From Actinomadura graeca (lineage in GTDB: Bacteria > Actinomycetota > Actinomycetes > Streptosporangiales > Streptosporangiaceae): 64,000 bases of DNA. The translations under genes and the position numbers were made by a program. Each line of letters begins with the position of its first letter. Position 1 is the stretch's first letter. Under the pieces are notes generated by a model. The model was not told where the DNA came from and searched no databases. It saw only the letters and a program-made list of their open reading frames with translations. This document shows positions 34,404 to 42,680 of this stretch, one piece after another. The stretch is taken from NCBI RefSeq assembly GCF_019175365.1, contig NZ_CP059572.1, positions 8,494,001-8,558,000 on the forward strand. The letters run 5' to 3'.

Positions 34404-36253
34404 GATGCTGTTGGTGATCTTCGGGTTGTGGCGATCTCGCGGTAGTGGTGTTTCTCTGGTGGGGTATGCCGCGCTTCCGGTCCGCGCCGTGAGTGAGGTG
34501 GCAGGGTGTCGATGGGGCGTGCCGCCGGGCGGGTGATCCCGGCGGATACAGTGCGGGCGGCGTGGGCGAGTAATCCGGGTGGGACACCCGCGATGTGGAT
34601 CCGGGATCGGCTGGCGGGTCTGTGCACCGATGACGACTTCGCCGGCTGGTATCCGGCTGATGGGCGGCGGGGGTTGTCGCCGGCGGTGCGGTGCCGGATC
34701 GACTGGAAGTACGCGTTGGGGCTGGAGCTGACCGATCCGGGGTTCGATCATTCGGTGCTGTGTGAGTTCCGGGACCGGATGGCCTGGGGGGACCGGGCTG
34801 ATGGGCTGCTGGCGGTGATGGTGGATCGGCTGGTGGCAGCCGGACTGGTCAAGCGGCGCGGCGGGTGCGGACCGATTCCACGCATGTGCTGGCGGCGGTG
34901 CGGCGGCTGAACCGGGCCGAGCTGGTCGGTGAGACGCTGCGCGCCGCGCTTGAGGAACTGGCCGCCGTCGGCGGGGAATGGCTGGCCGGACTGGTCACGG
35001 CGGAATGGGCGCGGCGCTACCACCGCCCGATCCGCTTTGAACGGCTGCCCCGCGGCAAGGACGAACTGGCCGCATGGGTGCTGCGGGTCGGTGCCGACGG
35101 GATGCAGATCCTGGAGGCGGTGTATGCCGCCGGCGCTCCGCGGCGGCTGCGTGAGCTGCCCAAAGTGCAGGTACTGCGCCAGATGTGGGTACAGCAGTAC
35201 TGGAGGGAAGAAGACGGCTCCCTGGCCTGGCGCGGGCCCAAGACCACCCGGGACCGGCAAAGCCGTCGCGATACCCCACGCCGCCGCTCTGCGGCTGCAG
35301 CGGTACGCGGACGGCCGGACCCGGACTCGGCCCGGGTTCCGTGGGCCGGGCTGGAGGTCCTCACCCCGCACGATCCCCAGGCCCGCTACTGCCGGAAGGG
35401 CGCAGCGACGGCCACATCTGCGGGCAAGGCCGAGTGGATCGGCTACCGCGACCATCAGAGCGAGACCTGCGACGGTGAGGGCCCGAATGTCATCGTGCAC
35501 GTGGTGACCCGGCTGGCACCCGAGCAGGACATCGATGCCCTGGAGGCCATCCATCAGGGACTGGCCGCCCGCGACCTGGCGCCTTGCGAGCACCTGGTCG
35601 ACGGCGGCTATGTCACTCCCGACGCCATGCACCACGCCGCCACGCGATGGGGCATCACGCTGCTCGGCCCCGTCCGGGCCGACCCGCGAGGCGCACAGCG
35701 GCCGGGCTTCACCAAGGCCGACTTCCACATCGACTGGCAGGCGCACACCCTGACCTGCCCACGCGGAGTGACCAGCCCGCCCTGGAAACCGGCCACCGGC
35801 GACGGTCGCGCATACCTGTCGGTGCTGTTCCCCCGCAAGGCCTGCCGGGTCTGCGAGGACCGCCTGGCCTGCACCGGCAACGCCGACGGCAAGGGACGCC
35901 ACATCACCCTGCTGCCCGAGCCCCTGCAGAAGATCCAAACCCGCGCAAGAGCCGAGCAGCAGACGCTCCAATGGCAGGCCCGCTACGCACAGCGCGCCGG
36001 CTGTGAGGCCACCGTGTCAGAGACCGTCCATGCCCATGGCCTGCGCCGCTGCCGCTACCGCGGCCTGGCCAAGACCCACGTCCAGCACGTTCTCACCGCC
36101 GCCGGCACCAACATCATCCGGCTCGCCGAGTGCTACCCGCCCGGCACCATCCCCGACCGGCTCTCACGTCCGACCAGTCCATTCCAGCAGCTCTGCCAAC
36201 GATTCCACACGCCACCGGCCGACTAACAACGCCCAACATCACCAACAGCATCC
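34403..36253 (+). mobile_element. IS1182-family insertion sequence
   Basis: Core terminal inverted repeats are exact over 16 bp: GGATGCTGTTGGTGAT at 34403-34418 and its complement at 36238-36253, with imperfect extension inward. One transposase gene (frameshifted) fills the space. The family assignment rests on the protein. Confidence 0.7.
34506..36226 (+). pseudogene. IS1182-family transposase, frameshifted
   Basis: Frame 1 (34506-34910) has the DUF772-type N-terminus: RDRLAGLCTDDDFAGWYPAD, CRIDWKYALGLELTDPGFDH, SVLCEFRDRM. Frame 2 continues with RTDSTHVLAAVRRLNRAELV near 34868 and runs to 36226 with the DDE-type catalytic part (PYD-like LTPHDPQARYCRK, EWIGYRDHQSETCD, LVDGGYVTP) and a Cys-rich tail (CRVCEDRLACTGN). 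The shift lies at GGCGCGGCGGG near 34855-34865. I read it as an inactivating indel, though a programmed shift cannot be excluded. Confidence 0.75.
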
Positions 36254-36435
36254 ATGAAGTGAGACAGAACCAATCGGGGAGTGGCCGCAAGCACGAGGTG
36301 CGAGGGGCTGCAGCACGGGCTGGACCGGTGGCACCCGGGGGCCTCGCGGGCCGGGTAGGGCATCGGTGTGCCAGTGCTGCCCAGCGGTGCGCCCGGCCGG
36401 TGGCCGGTGTGGGCGCGCCAGCGTGGCCAGGGTCG

Positions 36436-36894
36436 CTATCGGCGCGGGATGACGGTGATGACCAGCCGGTCCAGGCCGGGGTAGGCGTCCGGCTCTGGGT
36501 CAATCCAGTGCCACCAGCCGTCGCCATCGACCCATCCGCTGTCATCCCCGCAGCAGAACGCGCCTCCCGATTCCAGCCGCGCCACGGTCCGCGCCAGGCG
36601 CCACAGGATCGGCCTCGGGATGCTCCAGCGGCCCGTGCCCGGACGGCGTGGCTGCTGGGACCTGCTCCAGATGCAGCGTCCGCCATCGCCGTTACCAGGC
36701 GCCCAGACGCTGGAGACCGTGACCGCCTCGCGGCGGAACCGGCGCCGGCGGAAATGGACACACAGCACCAGTCCCTCCGCACAGCCGGGGAACAGCCGCT
36801 GGACGGCGGTGATCAGCTCGGCCTTCAGAGCTGGCGGGCGTCGGTGCGTCAGGGCGGCTGCGCCCGTCGGCTGCGATGGCCGCCCGGTTCTCAT
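36436..36894 (-). CDS. Hypothetical protein
   Basis: 152 residues from ATG 36894. The core has PPALKAELITAVQRLFPGCA, LVLCVHFRRRRFRREAVTVS and a Gly/Trp-rich acidic segment (FCCGDDSGWVDGDGWWHWID). The end LDRLVITVIPRR is beta-rich. Its start overlaps the stop of the upstream gene (ATGA), so it is translationally coupled to 36891-37832. The family is unknown. Confidence 0.6.
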   Translation of the reverse strand: MRTGRPSQPTGAAALTHRRPPALKAELITAVQRLFPGCAEGLVLCVHFRRRRFRREAVTVSSVWAPGNGDGGRCIWSRSQQPRRPGTGRWSIPRPILWRLARTVARLESGGAFCCGDDSGWVDGDGWWHWIDPEPDAYPGLDRLVITVIPRR

Positions 36895-37832
36895 TCCTGG
36901 TCTGTTCGGCTTGGGGCGGCGGGGCGGTTGAGGGCGTGGCACAGCAGGGCCAGCGGGCCGTCGGGGCCGAGTTCGGCTTCGGCCCGGTCGATCAGCTCCG
37001 CCAGCCGGTCGCCGAGTCCGGTGATGGTGTCGCGTTCGGGCCGCAGGTTCAGGTCGGTGAACGGTGCGTTGAGCATGTGGGCGATGACCGCCTCGCGCAG
37101 CAGGGTGAACCCGCTGGTGTGCGGGTCGCCGGGCCGGCGCCGCTGCGCTTGGGTGATCAGCTCGCCGATCGCCCATGCCGCCTCCTGCTGGAATCCCGGA
37201 GCGGCATGCGCGCGCAGGCCCGGCAGCAAGATGGCGGCCATGTCCTCGCGTGCCTGGTCGGCGACCGCGGCGATCACCTTGCCGATGATGACGCCGGCGG
37301 TGGCGTGGTTGCGCGGCCCCGCCAGCACGGCGGCGTAGCTGAGCAGATCGCCGATCGCCGCAGCGATGTCGGTCACCAGATCAGAATGAATGCCGATGCC
37401 GCGTGTGTGAGGGGGCAGCACGGCCAGCATCCGCTGCGCCCTGGCGTCGGCGGGGCTGATCGCTGCCATGGTCGGAGACCCGGGGCCGGGGGATTCGGCC
37501 AGCACGCGGGCCCGGTCGGTGACCGATGAGGGGACGGTGACCGGCCCGCGGGCATCAGCGGCGGTGAGCACCGCCAGCCCGGTCACCGGCTGATCGGTAC
37601 CGGTGTAGAAGGTGATCAGCTGCTCGGCGACGCAGTTGCGGTGGCGGTTGGGTGCAGTGCCGTGCCGCACCACCACCTCGATCCCGTGGACGGGGTCGTG
37701 CGTCAGCGGGAGAGTTGCCTCCAGCCGGTTTGCGCGCGTGAACAGCCACGTCGTGTCTTCGGGTATGGGCGCGGTGGTGATGCGCCCATACACCGGGATC
37801 ACTGTCATGCTTGTCAGGTCGCTGCTGGACAT
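36891..37832 (-). CDS. Hypothetical helical protein
   Basis: 313 residues from ATG 37832, with AAAGGA 7-8 nt upstream. The beta-rich N-terminal third (VIPVYGRITTAPIPEDTTWL) is followed by an Ala-rich helical C-terminal part (LVTDIAAAIGDLLSYAAVLA, AGVIIGKVIAAVADQAREDM). The longer frame to 37898 is rejected because the ribosome-binding site favours 37832. No family is recognised; its stop overlaps the next start. Confidence 0.6.
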   Translation of the reverse strand: MSSSDLTSMTVIPVYGRITTAPIPEDTTWLFTRANRLEATLPLTHDPVHGIEVVVRHGTAPNRHRNCVAEQLITFYTGTDQPVTGLAVLTAADARGPVTVPSSVTDRARVLAESPGPGSPTMAAISPADARAQRMLAVLPPHTRGIGIHSDLVTDIAAAIGDLLSYAAVLAGPRNHATAGVIIGKVIAAVADQAREDMAAILLPGLRAHAAPGFQQEAAWAIGELITQAQRRRPGDPHTSGFTLLREAVIAHMLNAPFTDLNLRPERDTITGLGDRLAELIDRAEAELGPDGPLALLCHALNRPAAPSRTDQE

Positions 37833-37995
37833 CGATGTTCCTTTCCGGGGCGCCCCGGATTTGGGCCAAGTCCAGGGACTGCCGGGCTGCCGGGCCACAG
37901 AAGTCGCCTGGGAATCCGAGCCCTCGGTGAGGGCGCGGCCGCCAGGAAGGCGGCATCAAAGGATCTGGTGATCGCGGCAGCCGCAGATGCGGGTG

Positions 37996-38304
37996 TCAAT
38001 GCGGCGTGTCCGGCCAGGGAGCTGCGGCCGAAGCGGCCTCGGACCCTGCCACGGCCACCTGGATGTGCACGAGGACGTCATTGAGTTCCAGTGCCAGGCC
38101 GTGGGCATCCTCGCCAGGGGTGGACGCTGAACTCAGCGTGTCGTAGATCCGGTCCTGGCAGACCTCGTCACGATGCAGCCCGTGGCCCTCCAACTCCTCC
38201 AGCAGCCTGTCGATGATCGCGTTGGCGCAGGCGTTCAACGCCTCCTCCACCAGGGCGGGCAGTTCGCGGGTGATCGCAGCTGGCAGCGGCGAGATCGAGG
38301 TCAT
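37996..38304 (-). CDS. Small acidic helical protein
   Basis: 102 residues from ATG 38304 with AGGAG upstream. Helical: ITRELPALVEEALNACANAI, IDRLLEELEGHGLH, LALELNDVLVHIQVAVAG. It reads as a coiled or bundle-forming protein. The family is unknown. It is 163 bp upstream of the 37832 start on the same strand. Confidence 0.6.
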   Translation of the reverse strand: MTSISPLPAAITRELPALVEEALNACANAIIDRLLEELEGHGLHRDEVCQDRIYDTLSSASTPGEDAHGLALELNDVLVHIQVAVAGSEAASAAAPWPDTPH

Positions 38305-38394
38305 TAAACTCTCCTGCTGGAAGGGTCAGGGCCGCCGTTGCGGCGGCCCGGAGCGCAGGATGCTCGGTTCCGGTGTCGGGGTTTTGAGTCGTCC

Positions 38395-38437
38395 TGTGCC
38401 TAGGGGCAACCCAGCGAAGCGGTTGCCCCTAGGCACA
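38395..38437. repeat. Perfect 16-bp inverted repeat with 11-nt loop
   Basis: Arms 38395-38410 (TGTGCCTAGGGGCAAC) and 38422-38437 are exact complements, separated by 11 nt; pairing extends outward imperfectly (GAGTCGTC / GACGGCTC). It lies about 90 bp upstream of the 38304 start codon on the minus strand. Its loop length equals that of the hairpin at 2472-2520. Confidence 0.75.
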
Positions 38438-38788
38438 GACGGCTCATCCTGACAGGCCGGAACCGGGCACCCTGCGGATCGGTCAGCTGTGGATGACGCT
38501 CGGGTGCGGTGTCCGCGCCCGAAGATCACCACGACGTGCCGGGGTACAGGCCGCGGACTTGTGCCGAGGGCACAGCGCATATGGAAAGACTGGGGCGGTG
38601 CCCCCGGAAGCAGAGCTCCCTGTCCCGGGCCAGGGCGGTGGAGTGTGCGGTGGGTGGAGTCGGCCTGGCGTGCGCGGTCATCACCCGGTCTCACAGCCTG
38701 TGATCTCCGGCGTGACTTCTGCGTGACTGGGCGCGTGTCCTCGGCATGCGTCGGTCCGCGGTGTGGCGGCGCTGGATGCCGATAGGGC
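38438..38788. other. 351-bp gap
   Basis: No frame has convincing coding character. The hairpin at 38395-38437 lies at the left border. Confidence 0.4.
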
Positions 38789-39046
38789 TCATCGCCGCTT
38801 GCGCCAGGCCCACACGACCACCACCGCAGCGGCGGCCAGTAGCGCCAGTTGCTCCTGGCGGCAGTGGTCATCACGGTGATCTGGTGGGATCTTCGCGAGC
38901 GGCTCGACCGGCGACAGGTGACCGGTGCACCCTGGCACCTGGCACGCCCAGCTCCACCGGCGCTCCCGGGCCACCTGGACGGCGAGCGGGTGCATGGCGT
39001 GGCAGTGGCCGCGCTCACACATGTGCAGGACCAGGCGAGGTCTCAC
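38789..39046 (-). CDS. Zinc-finger-like protein with C-terminal membrane anchor
   Basis: 85 residues from GTG 39046. Cys/His pattern MCERGHCHAMHPLAVQV, then WACQVPGCTGHLSP, a probable zinc ribbon; then a charged linker and one hydrophobic helix (LALLAAAAVVVVWAWRKRR) at the very C-terminus with a basic stop. This tail-anchored layout would leave the zinc domain in the cytosol. No known family is recognised. Confidence 0.65.
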   Translation of the reverse strand: MRPRLVLHMCERGHCHAMHPLAVQVARERRWSWACQVPGCTGHLSPVEPLAKIPPDHRDDHCRQEQLALLAAAAVVVVWAWRKRR

Positions 39047-39276
39047 GTGAGACGCTCCGTTCTCCTGCGCTGGCCTGCGCCGGCCAGGCTGGGCCCCCGC
39101 GCTCGTCGGTTATCGGCTAGCCGCGGTGAGCCCGCCTGCCGGTCGTCCAGAAGGTGAATGAGTCTGCGGATGGTGCTCGATGTGTTCACCGCGAATACCT
39201 CCAGGGTGAGGGGCGCCGTCGTGCGTCTCACCCGGCACGATCGGCGGTGGCCGGCCAGGGTGGCCCGCAGGGCCAT
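39043..39276 (-). CDS. Small hypothetical protein (weak)
   Basis: 77 residues from ATG 39276, basic, with a plausible helix (VFAVNTSSTIRRLIHLLDDR). It is supported mainly by the GTGA overlap of its stop with the start of the zinc-finger gene. The start is not certain; the frame is open to 39426. Confidence 0.35.
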   Translation of the reverse strand: MALRATLAGHRRSCRVRRTTAPLTLEVFAVNTSSTIRRLIHLLDDRQAGSPRLADNRRARGPSLAGAGQRRRTERLT

Positions 39277-39444
39277 CGCTTGCGACGCCGAAGGCGCCCT
39301 GGTCGGCCTCGCCGATCGTGCTGAGCTGAGCGCGACGACGGCGCCCCTTGCCCTGGAGTTCGTGCCCAGGTCCGTGCGCCCCGAAGCCGGGTGCTGCCGG
39401 TCCGCGCATCGCGGGGTGATCAGCATCGAGACGACCTTCGCAAG

Positions 39445-41169
39445 CTACGCCGGCCCATCACTCCCGCTCACGGGACTCTTCCTTGCGATAGCGGTCAGGC
39501 CTGCGCGTCCGCCAGTGGTGTCGATGGGCGTTGCCTCGTCAGAGGCTTGCTGGATCGCTGTCGCCGAGAATGCCGGTACCTGCGTTGAGCTGCTCAAGTG
39601 TGGTGATGCCGTCGGCACGTCATGCGCAGGAGGGCTGTGGGGCGATGAGGCCTTGCGGATGGCGGCGCGGATGTTCTTGGCGGTGGAGATCGAAACCGCG
39701 CCGAGCCCGGCGTCGGCGATGGCGGCTGCGAACTCGGCTCCGGTGGGCTGGCGCCCGCGCTCGTGCAGCCCCCGGTGGAAGATCGGCCCCGCCAGCTGGA
39801 CCCAGCGCGGCATCGGCCGACGCGTCCTGGCGGCCGCACGCGGATTACCGGTGTCGTGGCGGTCAGAGGCGGAGGGAGCCGGCGGCAGGCCGCCCCCTGG
39901 ATCGGTGTCGGCGTTGGCCTGGCCGCTGGCGGCCGGGCTGGCGCCCCCGCGGGGAGCAGCGGCACGCAGGGGCTGCAGGGGGGCGGGTGGTGGACCGGCG
40001 GCCTTGTTCCTGGCCACCTGGATCGCTGCCTCCCTATCGGGCACCGGTGCCATCCTTGCGCCGAAACGCAGACCCGGGGCGGGAAGTCCGGTGTCTGCGG
40101 GATGGGTGGCGCCAGGACTTGTCTGCGTCCGGTGGGGCGCACGGCGCTGGGACCAGCGCACGCAAGGGCTGGTCGTCGACCAAGCCAGGGCGCCGTGCCC
40201 GGGGACGGCCATCAAGAACGGCGCGTCCCGGTCTGCGCTGCCGGGCTCGGTGCGCGGTGAAGTCGACCGGCCGCCGCCGGGTCCGGGGAGCCAGGGGCCA
40301 GGCACTGCCAGATCGGCGAGGTCCCCGGCGTGGTACATCGTGGCGAGCATGGTCGTCAGCACGTTCTTCGACGCCGGATCGTTGATGAGTCCGGTGTATT
40401 CGATCGCCCGGTCGAGGGCCTTGTTCAGGTGGCGCTGCGCGCGGTGCTGGCGCCATCGGGCGGCGTCGGCGTGCCGCAGGATGCGGAGCCGGCGGGCGGC
40501 GCGGGCCAGATGTGCCAGGCGGCGGTGCGCGTCGACCTGCCCGGCGGTCCGATCGGCGGGCTCAGCCACCCGCAGCCGCACGAGGACCCGCTCTGGCGTG
40601 ATGCGCCAATTGATCGTCCTCAGCCAGGCCAGACGTTGTGATGCGTGGTGTCGTCGCTGGACGTGCAGGCCGCGCTCCCACAGCCACGCCGCCGTCAGCG
40701 GCGCGATCAAGCGCACGACGCCCTCGATCCAGCTCTGTGAATCGCAGGCCGCCGCGAACGCCGATGCGCCGGTCAGTGCCCACACCGCGACGCCGTCCTG
40801 CCCCGCCGTGCCGATCCGCGGATCCTGCACGTTGCTGCGCGCCCGGACCGCACAGGTCACCACGGCGATCTCCAGGAACGCCGAGGTCAGCACGCGCAGC
40901 TCGAGGGGCATGTGCAGACGGTGCTCGAACACGCGCCACATGCCCTGGGCCTGCACGGCCGTTGCCAGAGCCGCAGCCGCGAACGTCAACCAGTTCTCTG
41001 CCCTGCGACGGCTGCCTGCGGCGGGCGCCCGGGCAAGGCCGCGGCGGCGTTCGCTGTGCCGCCCAGCCCGGTAGAGCACGAGGCCACCGGCGAGCGCGAG
41101 AACCAATTCCAGCAGGAGGGCGGCGGCAACGAGCATCCAGGGAGCTGGGGCGTTCGCGAGATCGATCAT
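39445..41169 (-). CDS. Spd-like transfer-associated membrane protein (copy 2)
   Basis: 574 residues from ATG 41169 with AAGGG upstream. Same layout as 29747-31342: hydrophobic N-terminal segments (WMLVAAALLLELVLALAGGL and others), GMWRVFE, ...WALTGASAFAAACDSQSW, a basic helical block, a low-complexity Pro/Ala linker, then the conserved terminal domain (WVQLAGPIFHRGLHERGRQP, TGAEFAAAIADAGLGAVSIS, TAKNIRAAI) plus a ~60-residue extra tail. It is a diverged duplicate; why one element needs two is unclear. Confidence 0.65.
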   Translation of the reverse strand: MIDLANAPAPWMLVAAALLLELVLALAGGLVLYRAGRHSERRRGLARAPAAGSRRRAENWLTFAAAALATAVQAQGMWRVFEHRLHMPLELRVLTSAFLEIAVVTCAVRARSNVQDPRIGTAGQDGVAVWALTGASAFAAACDSQSWIEGVVRLIAPLTAAWLWERGLHVQRRHHASQRLAWLRTINWRITPERVLVRLRVAEPADRTAGQVDAHRRLAHLARAARRLRILRHADAARWRQHRAQRHLNKALDRAIEYTGLINDPASKNVLTTMLATMYHAGDLADLAVPGPWLPGPGGGRSTSPRTEPGSADRDAPFLMAVPGHGALAWSTTSPCVRWSQRRAPHRTQTSPGATHPADTGLPAPGLRFGARMAPVPDREAAIQVARNKAAGPPPAPLQPLRAAAPRGGASPAASGQANADTDPGGGLPPAPSASDRHDTGNPRAAARTRRPMPRWVQLAGPIFHRGLHERGRQPTGAEFAAAIADAGLGAVSISTAKNIRAAIRKASSPHSPPAHDVPTASPHLSSSTQVPAFSATAIQQASDEATPIDTTGGRAGLTAIARKSPVSGSDGPA

Positions 41170-41284
41170 GCTGACACCCTTTTCGTCGGCTCTGCGGCAG
41201 CAAACCAGGGTTGCTATTGGGTATAGCTACACCGTAACTTTGAGGACGATCCAGCTCAACCCCCGCGATAGAGGGGAGCCCGCG

Positions 41285-41716
41285 TTGAACCATGTTCGCG
41301 CGCCTGCGAAAATTCCGCGTGTGCCCAGTCAGCCCAGCTCCGGACGCCGCCCACGAGCAGTGAACTTCTGGGACGACGACTTCGAACCGGCCAGGCACCT
41401 GGCCGAGCAGATGGGCGACAACCGCAACAACATCATCGAAAGGCTCCTCGCCCACTGGCTGCGGCGGCCCGGCGCCGAACTCCCCGAGCGGCCGCCGCAA
41501 GAGGTCATCGACGCCGCCGATGCGGCATGGCAAGCCCGCAAGAAGGACATCCACACCATCGCCCGGACCCTCCCATGCCCGGACTGCGGCGTCGATCAAG
41601 GGCCATGCCTGATGGGCAAGGGACGGGGCAAGCGCCCCGGCACGGGCCTGCATCACCGACGGCTCATGGCCGCGACGCGGCGCTACGAAGAGACGCACAG
41701 CGACCGGAACGGCTGA
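41285..41716 (+). CDS. Putative DNA-binding protein: RHH-like plus zinc motif
   Basis: 143 residues. TTG 41285 is chosen because GAGGGGAG lies 6 nt upstream. The N-terminal part (RAVNFWDDDFEPARHLAEQM, GDNRNNIIERLLAHWLRRPG) resembles a ribbon-helix-helix or a similar short helical DNA-binding unit; the C-terminal part has LPCPDCGVDQGPCLMGKG ... TGLHHRRL, the C2C-H pattern of small actinomycete zinc fingers. It is divergent from the second Spd-like gene, so it may regulate the intervening promoter region. Confidence 0.6.
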   Translation: MNHVRAPAKIPRVPSQPSSGRRPRAVNFWDDDFEPARHLAEQMGDNRNNIIERLLAHWLRRPGAELPERPPQEVIDAADAAWQARKKDIHTIARTLPCPDCGVDQGPCLMGKGRGKRPGTGLHHRRLMAATRRYEETHSDRNG

Positions 41717-41853
41717 CACTGCAGCGGCCACTCGGGCGGCCGTGCCGAGTAGGGGCGAACATCCTGCGACTTCGATTCTTGCGGGCATCTCGCCGTCACA
41801 CCGGACACCGGCAGCGGGCTCGCAGAAGCAGGGCCGGGCGTCGGCACATGGTT

Positions 41854-42168
41854 CTATCGCGCTGGCTTCCGTCGCGGAGCCCGAGCGGTCAAAGGTGTGA
41901 TACCTGACGCCGGGGCCGTCGGCCGCCGGACCTGCCGAGGCAATACAGGCGTGGCGGGCCGGCGCTCGAACAACACGACGATCTCTTGAAGATGCCCGTC
42001 GGAGAACATGTACTTCCCCGAGATCATGCAGTGCGGAATCTTCCGCAGGCGCGCCTTCTCTCGAAGCCAGCTCTCGGTTATCCCCTCGGACAGGAGGGAG
42101 GCTGCCTCAGAGACCGAATGCAAATGAAACGGAGCCCGATCAGAGCAGGGCACTCGATGCTGGACCAT
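41854..42168 (-). CDS. Excisionase-like HTH protein
   Basis: 104 residues from ATG 42168. FHLHSVSEAASLLSEGITES followed by WLREKARLRKIPHCMISGKY and MFSDGHLQEIV has the order of MerR/Xis-type HTH domains (helix, tryptophan turn, IPH..., F-S-...-L wing). It lies next to the integrase gene but divergent from it. Role: directionality factor for element A, inferred. Confidence 0.7.
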   Translation of the reverse strand: MVQHRVPCSDRAPFHLHSVSEAASLLSEGITESWLREKARLRKIPHCMISGKYMFSDGHLQEIVVLFERRPATPVLPRQVRRPTAPASGITPLTARAPRRKPAR

Positions 42169-42680
42169 ATCAACCCGCCCAGCCCTGGCTGCCTGCCGAC
42201 AGCAAATGAAGCCATATCCAACAGTCCGCCTTAACACCACCAGCAAAGCGGCACGTCGGTTCAGGGTGTGGGGCCCGAACTTGGATACCGGCCACCGCCC
42301 CAGCCGCATCGCTCCGACTCCCGGGCGCAAGCCGCGACGACGTGACCGTGTCGGCCCGCCTTGATGGCAGCCCTGCCGTGACACAGAGCGCCCCGCTCGG
42401 CAGCCCATTTCGGTGAAGCATCGAACCCCCTAGCATATTCACGCACAGTATCGGCGGCCAGTGCGCGCAGTAACCACTGCCATGCGCGGCGAGGCCGGCG
42501 GCCCCCCTGCGAGACAGGTTATCCCCACGTATGTCAGCGGGATGGTCAGCTGAATGTGCGATATGCGGAAACGAAGCGTCCGGTGCCGGGTGCATGGAAT
42601 CATGGGCCGCTGCAGCGCCAGCGCAAAAATGAAACTTCAACAAGCGACCAAGTCAACCACCGCCTACAGGAAGGAAAGGG
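42169..42680. other. 512-bp divergent region between xis-like and int genes
   Basis: Somewhat less GC-rich than its surroundings; it should hold promoters for both genes. No repeat or gene is clear. GGAAGGAAAGGG at its right end is the ribosome-binding site of int. Confidence 0.4.

Larger units (their letters stand above)
31565..36272. mobile_element. Putative transposon-like unit: STAND-TPR gene plus IS1182-like transposase
   Basis: The outer ends are related inverted repeats: TGGCTCTGTCTCACTCCACG at 31565 and, on the other strand, TGGTTCTGTCTCACTTCATG at 36272 (about 19 of 22 matching). Between them are the STAND gene and the transposase. An inner inverted pair (31578-31605 and 34375-34403) brackets the STAND gene alone. 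No target duplication could be identified, so whether this moved as a unit or is two nested IS-derived pieces is open. Confidence 0.45.

Noticed and set aside
32818..34587. A long minus-strand frame of 589 codons opposite the TPR array
   Set aside because: It mirrors the repeated plus-strand TPR units; the plus frame has NB-ARC and TPR motifs, so the minus frame is a by-product of the repeats.
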